DNA from: CAVRAW01 sp963716135 | Lineage (GTDB): Bacteria > Planctomycetota > Planctomycetia > Pirellulales > JADZDJ01 | Assembly: GCA_963716135.1 (NCBI GenBank) | Contig: OY970289.1 | Span: 2,604,001-2,668,000 of the forward strand | Direction of reading: 5' to 3' | Length of the DNA: 64,000 bases | Shown here: in pieces, positions 59,404-64,000 of the stretch | How the letters are laid out: every line of letters starts with the position of its first letter | Numbering within the stretch: position 1 is the first letter of the stretch | Notes under the pieces: model-generated | Database searches by the model: none | Told to the model about the DNA's origin: nothing | What the model saw: only the letters and a program-made list of their open reading frames with translations | Made by a program: the position numbers and the translations under genes

Positions 59404-60982
59404 ATGATTCAACCCCTGCAGATTCTTCTGGTTTGTATTTCCGCGGCCACGGTGGGCTTTTTGATCACTCCGCTGGTGCGCCGCGCTGGCCGTGCGGATG
59501 GGCCTCACCGACCGGCCCGACAGCCATCGCAAGCTTCACAATCAGCCGATTCCGCTCGGCGGCGGCGTTTGCATTCTGTTTGCGATGTGGCTGAGCATCG
59601 CGCTGTTGTGCTTGTTCAATTCCGTCGTGCGCGATTCGTTGCTCGATCGCTCCGGTGAACTCTGGAAACTCTTGGGCTTGTTGCTGGCCGGCGTATCGAT
59701 CGTCGTTTTAGGTTTGCTCGACGATCGTTTCGTCGTCCGCGGCCGACATAAGTTAATGGGCCAGATTCTGGTGTCCGGCTTCTTGTGTTGCTTCGGCTAC
59801 ACTATTCAAAGCATCCGCTTCTTTGGCTTGCAGATCGATCTCGGAATGCTTGCCGTTCCCGTCACCATCAGTTGGCTGGTGTTGGCCACCAATTCGCTGA
59901 ACCTGATCGACGGCATCGACGGCCTGGCCAGCACCGTAGGCATCTTGCTCAGCGTCACGCTGGCGTCGCTGGCGCTGTTGAACGGCCATCGCAACGAGGC
60001 ATTGATTCTGGCCAGCCTGGCTGGCGCGACCGTCGGCTTTCTGCCGTATAACTTCCCGCCGGCACGAATGTTCTTGGGCGACGCCGGCAGCATGCTGATC
60101 GGTTTGTCGTTAGGCGCGGTCTCGATTACCGGCGCGTTGAAAGGCCCGACCGTCGCCGGTCTTGCCGCGCCGCTGGCCATCTGGACCATTCCGCTGTTCG
60201 ACACCTTCGCCGCCATTGTGCGCCGCAAGCTCACTGGCCGCAGCCTGTACATGTCGGATCGCAGCCACTTGCACCACTGCCTGTTTCAAATCGCCGGCAG
60301 CGCCCGGCGAACGATCTACCTGGTGGTGCTGGCCTGCGTGGGCACGTGCATCGGCGCTTTGGCGAGCGTCTCGCTGAAAAGCGACCTGTTCGCGCTGATC
60401 AGCGCCTTTTCGGTGGTTGGCGTCCTGATTGTCACCCGCACCTTCGGCTACGGTGAGATGCAACTATTGGCCAGTAACTTGCGCAGCTTTACCCAATGGA
60501 TCCTTCCTCTGCGGCCGACGCTCCCGCAGCAGCGCCAGACCGTGCATTTGCAAGGCTCGCGCCACTGGGAAGAGCTTTGGGACTCGCTGATGCAATTTAC
60601 CGACGAGTTCAACCTCACTCGTTTGCGGCTGGATGTCACGATCCCATCGGTGCATGAGGATTATCACGCCGCTTGGATTCGGCCTTCGTACGACGATCGC
60701 TGGCCGCAATGGCAAACCGAAATCCCGCTGCGCCGCGGCGAGCAGCCGCTGGGGCAGTTGGTCGTTGCCGGAATGCACGATGGCTTTTCCGCTTGCAGCC
60801 AGATCGCCAAGTTCATGGATGCCTTGCGCGACTTCGAATTGCGCTTCGAGGAAACGATTTTCACAGAAGCACCGGCCAAGTCGGGCAAACCCGATTCGGC
60901 CCAACCGGCGGCCGCCGACGCAAAACAGGCCCAGTTCCCGCTCCTTTCCTCTCCCGGCGATCGACCGATTTCCGCAATGTGA
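59404..60982 (+). CDS. WecA/RfbP-like undecaprenyl-phosphate glycosyl-1-phosphate transferase with extra C-terminal domain (one frameshift)
   Basis: Polytopic, starts the lipid-linked repeat unit. MIQPLQILLVCISAATVGFL, then (after a shift near 59490-59500) VRMGLTDRPDSHRKLHNQPI, GLLDDRFVVRGRHKLMGQIL, NSLNLIDGIDGLASTVG, FLPYNFPPARMFLGDAGSML and the Arg/His loop SDRSHLHHCLFQ: Asp pairs and HLHH of the MraY/WecA superfamily. From about 345 a cytosolic extension of about 170 residues follows (WEELWDSLMQFTDEFNLTRL; CSQIAKFMDALRDFELRFEE). A GTG at 59374 is an alternative start. Confidence 0.9.
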
Positions 60983-60991
60983 GAAACCCAG

Positions 60992-61624
60992 ATGCGTCTG
61001 ATTTTAGCACTAGCGCTGGTTGCCGTGTCTGAAGCGGCGATCCGCGCGATCGACTACGCGATGGATCCCACGCCCGTCAAAGCGCCGCTGAAGCCGCTGC
61101 GTGAGTTGCCTACCACGATCGGACCTTGGATCGGCCACGACGTGCCCGTCGATCGCCACCTGTTTCGCAATAGCGGGGCGGCCGACATGGTCAATCGCAT
61201 CTACCACAACGCCGTCGACGATCAGGTTGCGGTCAACGTCGGCGTGTGGCTCAATTACGCGCCGGTGATGCCTCACAAACCGGAAATCTGCTATCCCAGC
61301 GCGGGATGGGAAATCAGCAATCGCAAGATTGTGCGGGTGACGCCGCCGGGCGGCCAGCCGTTCAAAGCGCGGATCCTGTTGCTGCAGAATAAGGAACAGC
61401 GCGTGGCGTTGCTCTATTGGGCGCTGGCTGATTCCACGGTCACGCTCGACGACAACGAAGTCCGCGCGGTCCTGCAAAAACATCGCGGCTTTGGCAAAAC
61501 ACGGCCGCCGGTCATGAAAGTAATGTTGCAAGCCGACGCTCCCGAGTCGACCGCCGTCGAGACGCAGTTGCTCGACCTGGCCGGACAAATCGCCCCCCAA
61601 CTCGATGCCTTTTTGCGGCAGTAG
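60992..61624 (+). CDS. EpsI-family exosortase-associated protein
   Basis: 210 residues with a short N-terminal hydrophobic segment. The EpsI signature HKPEICYPSAGWEI is present, with NVGVWLNYAPVMP upstream and RVALLYWALADSTVTLD downstream. The Cys-x3-Gly-Trp of EpsI is conserved. EpsI domains are encoded with, or fused to, exosortases in EPS loci; the biochemical role is unknown. It follows the WecA-like gene by nine bases. Confidence 0.9.
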   Translation: MRLILALALVAVSEAAIRAIDYAMDPTPVKAPLKPLRELPTTIGPWIGHDVPVDRHLFRNSGAADMVNRIYHNAVDDQVAVNVGVWLNYAPVMPHKPEICYPSAGWEISNRKIVRVTPPGGQPFKARILLLQNKEQRVALLYWALADSTVTLDDNEVRAVLQKHRGFGKTRPPVMKVMLQADAPESTAVETQLLDLAGQIAPQLDAFLRQ

Positions 61625-61656
61625 CCACCAGCCCACGCCTTCCCCGCCGCAACTTC

Positions 61657-62973
61657 ATGTCTAAGTCCCCAAGCGCCTCGCAGCGCCCTCGCCTGTTGTT
61701 CGTCAATCGTTCCTATTGGCCCGATGCCGAGGCCACGGGCCAGCTATTGACCGAACTTTGCGAGGATTTGTCGGCCCGATTCGATGTCCACGTGATCGCC
61801 GGCCAACCGAATTCCGTCGTCCAAGATGCGACATTCAAGAAGCACGGCTGGGATCGCCGCGGGAACGTCGCCATTCATCGGCTGTGGCACACGCGATTTC
61901 CCAAGTCAAATTTGCTCGGTCGCGCGGTCAATTATCTCACGTTCGTAATTTCCGCGACGATCGCCGCGCTGACTGCGCCGCGGCCCGATCTCATTGTCGT
62001 GCAGACCGATCCGCCTTTGCTGTGCTTCGTCGGCGCTGGTGCGCCGGCTTCGCGGCGCGAAATTGGTGGTCTATCTGCAAGATATTTATCCCGACATCGC
62101 CGTGGCGCTGGGCAAGCTGCCCAACAACGTTCTCACCCGCTGGCTCCGCCGGGCGATGTTCGCCGTCTATCGCCGCGCCGACCGCGTGGTGGTGCTCAGC
62201 CGCGACATGCACGATCGCCTGGCCGCTTCCGGAGTGCCCGCCGAGCGGATCGTTTGCGTGTCGAACTGGGTTGACACGACGGCGCTTGAGCCGCGAAAGC
62301 AGGACAATTCCTTCCGCCGCAAGCACGATGTGGTCAATCAGTTCGTCGTCATGTACTCCGGCAATCTCGGATTGTGCCAGCGGCTGGAAGACATTCTGGA
62401 AGCCGCCCGTTTGCTGCGACACCACGCCGACATCGTGTTCCTCCTGGTGGGCGACGGCGTTTTGAAATCGCAGTTGAAAGAGCAGGCCCTCCGCCAAGAG
62501 TTGGCCAATGTCCGCTTTCTGCCGTATCAACCCAAAGAGCAGCTATCGTTGAGCCTGAGCGCGGCTCAATTGCACCTGGTGCCAGTCGATCCGCGCGTGG
62601 TGAGTTGCTTGATGCCGAGCAAACTGTATGGCGCGCTGGCTTCCGGCACGCCGGTGCTGGCCGTGGCGCCGGATGATTGCGAATTGGCCGAGCTGGTCGA
62701 GGAACTCCAAGTCGGGGCGGTCTGCGCGCCGTGCGAGCCCGCCCAATTGGCGATCATGATCCAGCGCCTGGCCGCTGCGCCAGAGCAACTCGCCGCCTGG
62801 GCGCCCGCGCTCGCCTGGTCGCGCTACAATGTTTCGACCGTTCCGTGTGCACCGCCGCATTTCGGCGGCATTTGGAATGTGTCTTGAACGGGCAGCTCGC
62901 CGCCGAGCCGTCGCCGGCCAACCCGCCTCAAGCAACCGACGAGTTCACTTCCTTGGAATCGGCAATCCCCTGA
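61657..62973 (+). CDS. Family 4 glycosyltransferase, WcaI-like (two frameshifts)
   Basis: About 438 residues after repair. The GT-B N-domain LLFVNRSYWPDAEATGQLLT, VHVIAGQPNSVVQDATFKKH, then DLIVVQTDPPLLCFVGA. A frame change near 62035-62045 leads into KLVVYLQDIYPDIAVALGKL, VVMYSGNLGLCQRLEDILEA and LMPSKLYGALASGTPVLAVA. A second change near 62800-62830 returns to the first frame, giving FDRSVCTAAFRRHLECVL to the stop at 62973. It adds a sugar to the lipid-linked unit; donor unknown. Confidence 0.9.
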
Positions 62974-62986
62974 ATTCCTTGGCGAA

Positions 62987-63886
62987 ATGAGCACCCCTTT
63001 GATCGAATCGGCTTCTTTGTCTGCGCCGATCCGCTTACGCGCGCTGCCGGTGCCGCTGGCCGCGCCGCTCCATCGGCGCGTCATCCAGGCCCGGCCCGGA
63101 TGGCGGGCGATCGATTTTCGGGAGCTATGGCGTTACCGAGAACTGCTTTACTTTTTGGTGTGGCGCGACGTCAAAGTGCGCTACAAGCAGACGGTCTTCG
63201 GCGTCTTATGGGCGATTGTTCAGCCCGTGATGACGATGGTCGTGCTGGTGATTTTCTTCGGTTACTTCGGCGGGATGTCGCAAAACGTGAAGGGCAGTTT
63301 TTCCGTGTTCTTGTTCGCCGCGCTGTTGCCGTGGCAGTTTTTTGCCAACTCGGTGAATCAATCGGGGCAAAGCCTCGTTTCCAGCGCCAATTTGATCAGC
63401 AAGATTTATTTTCCACGTTTGTTCATCCCGATGGCGCCGATCGGCAGCGGTCTGGTCGATTTTTCCATCTCGTTCTGCGTGATGCTGATCTTGTTGCTTT
63501 CACACGGCGTCGCGCTGACTCCGACCGTGGTTTTCCTTCCGTTGTTCTTGGCGGGCACCATGGTGGCCGCCATGGGTATGGGCACGCTGCTGGCCGCGCT
63601 GGTGATCGCGTACCGCGATTTCCGCTACGTCATCGGCTTCATTGTGCAACTGTGGATGTTCGCCAGCCCGGTGGTCTATCCGCTGCAATTGATACCGGAA
63701 CGATACCGATTGTGGTACGCGCTCAATCCGATGGTGGGCATGATCGCCGGCTTCCGCTTCGCGCTGCTGGGGGAGTCGTTTCCCTGGGCGTGTTTTGCCG
63801 TCTCCGCCGGAGTGTCGCTGCTGCTGCTTGTCGTCGGCGTTTTGTATTTCCGCCGAGTGGAACGTCGTTTCGCCGACATCATTTGA
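62987..63886 (+). CDS. wzm: ABC-2 type polysaccharide export permease (Wzm-like)
   Basis: 299 residues, six membrane helices. LLYFLVWRDVKVRYKQTVFG, VLWAIVQPVMTMVVLVIFFG and the late FRYVIGFIVQLWMFASPVVY match O-antigen/teichoic-acid export permeases. It overlaps the ATPase start by one base (TGATG). Confidence 0.94.
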   Translation: MSTPLIESASLSAPIRLRALPVPLAAPLHRRVIQARPGWRAIDFRELWRYRELLYFLVWRDVKVRYKQTVFGVLWAIVQPVMTMVVLVIFFGYFGGMSQNVKGSFSVFLFAALLPWQFFANSVNQSGQSLVSSANLISKIYFPRLFIPMAPIGSGLVDFSISFCVMLILLLSHGVALTPTVVFLPLFLAGTMVAAMGMGTLLAALVIAYRDFRYVIGFIVQLWMFASPVVYPLQLIPERYRLWYALNPMVGMIAGFRFALLGESFPWACFAVSAGVSLLLLVVGVLYFRRVERRFADII

Positions 63887-64000
63887 TGAATTCCCCAGTC
63901 ATCCGCGTTGAACGCCTCGGCAAGCAGTACCAAATCGGTGCGCTGGGGACCCGGCACACCAATTTCCGCGAAGCTTTGGCCGGCATGGTTTCGTCTCCGC
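63886..64000 (+). CDS. wzt: ABC transporter ATP-binding protein, N-terminus (Wzt-like; runs off right edge)
   Basis: 38 residues visible: MNSPVIRVERLGKQYQIGA and the NFREAL segment. This is the start of Wzt/TagH-type polysaccharide export ATPases, paired with the permease whose stop it overlaps. Walker motifs lie outside the window. Confidence 0.85.
   Translation, partial: MNSPVIRVERLGKQYQIGALGTRHTNFREALAGMVSSP

Overview
The window looks like a planctomycete chromosome, most like the Pirellulales. The evidence is the combination of a DUF1559 prepilin-like protein, an exosortase with a PEP-CTERM target, a Ser/Thr-kinase-like protein fused to a beta-helix, small conserved membrane proteins, moderately high GC and many GC-rich intergenic hairpins. 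Genes lie on both strands in short operons. No rRNA, tRNA, CRISPR array or insertion sequence was recognised. At least 15 genes, several of them essential or housekeeping (polX, holB, ppdK with four shifts, BMC shell genes), are broken by single-base shifts inside otherwise intact homology. I read these mostly as consensus sequencing errors and annotate such genes as one span.

Layout. 1-6.6 kb: end of ilvN, a DinB protein, DNA polymerase X, metG and a thioredoxin-trypsin fusion. 6.6-11.7 kb, minus strand: a nucleoside catabolism set with a concentrative nucleoside transporter, cytidine deaminase, pyrimidine nucleoside phosphorylase, purine nucleoside phosphorylase and deoxyribose-phosphate aldolase. 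12.0-17.5 kb, plus strand and divergent from that set: a bacterial microcompartment (BMC) operon with an RpiB-DeoC fusion, two tandem-domain BMC-T proteins, one BMC-H, three BMC-P pentamers and a CoA-acylating aldehyde dehydrogenase. Nucleosides can be cleaved to (deoxy)ribose phosphates, the aldolase releases acetaldehyde from deoxyribose 5-phosphate, and the shell would hold that aldehyde until the dehydrogenase makes acetyl-CoA. This fits the 'sugar phosphate utilising' BMC class I recall from published catalogues. Phosphopentomutase, PduL and an alcohol dehydrogenase are not in the window.

17.5-30.3 kb: an ATP-grasp-like protein, hisI, a diguanylate cyclase, a thioesterase, an ACT protein, a CPBP protease, the infC-rpmI-rplT operon, a beta-propeller phosphoesterase lipoprotein, a TolC-type lipoprotein, a YjbQ protein and a promoter-linked structured RNA that resembles 6S RNA in outline. 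30.4-40.2 kb: the pseudokinase/beta-helix protein, a PEP-CTERM metalloprotease, a sugar-nucleotide reductase-like protein, an Imm-5-like protein and pyruvate phosphate dikinase.

40.4-64 kb is dominated by envelope and exopolysaccharide functions: a very large TPR protein, a Wza-like export lipoprotein, a prepilin-like protein, a transglutaminase-like protein, two signalling proteins and holB. These are followed by an exopolysaccharide/exosortase operon: NusG paralog, exosortase, Wzz-tyrosine kinase, WecA-like transferase, EpsI, glycosyltransferase and a Wzm/Wzt ABC exporter that runs off the right edge.
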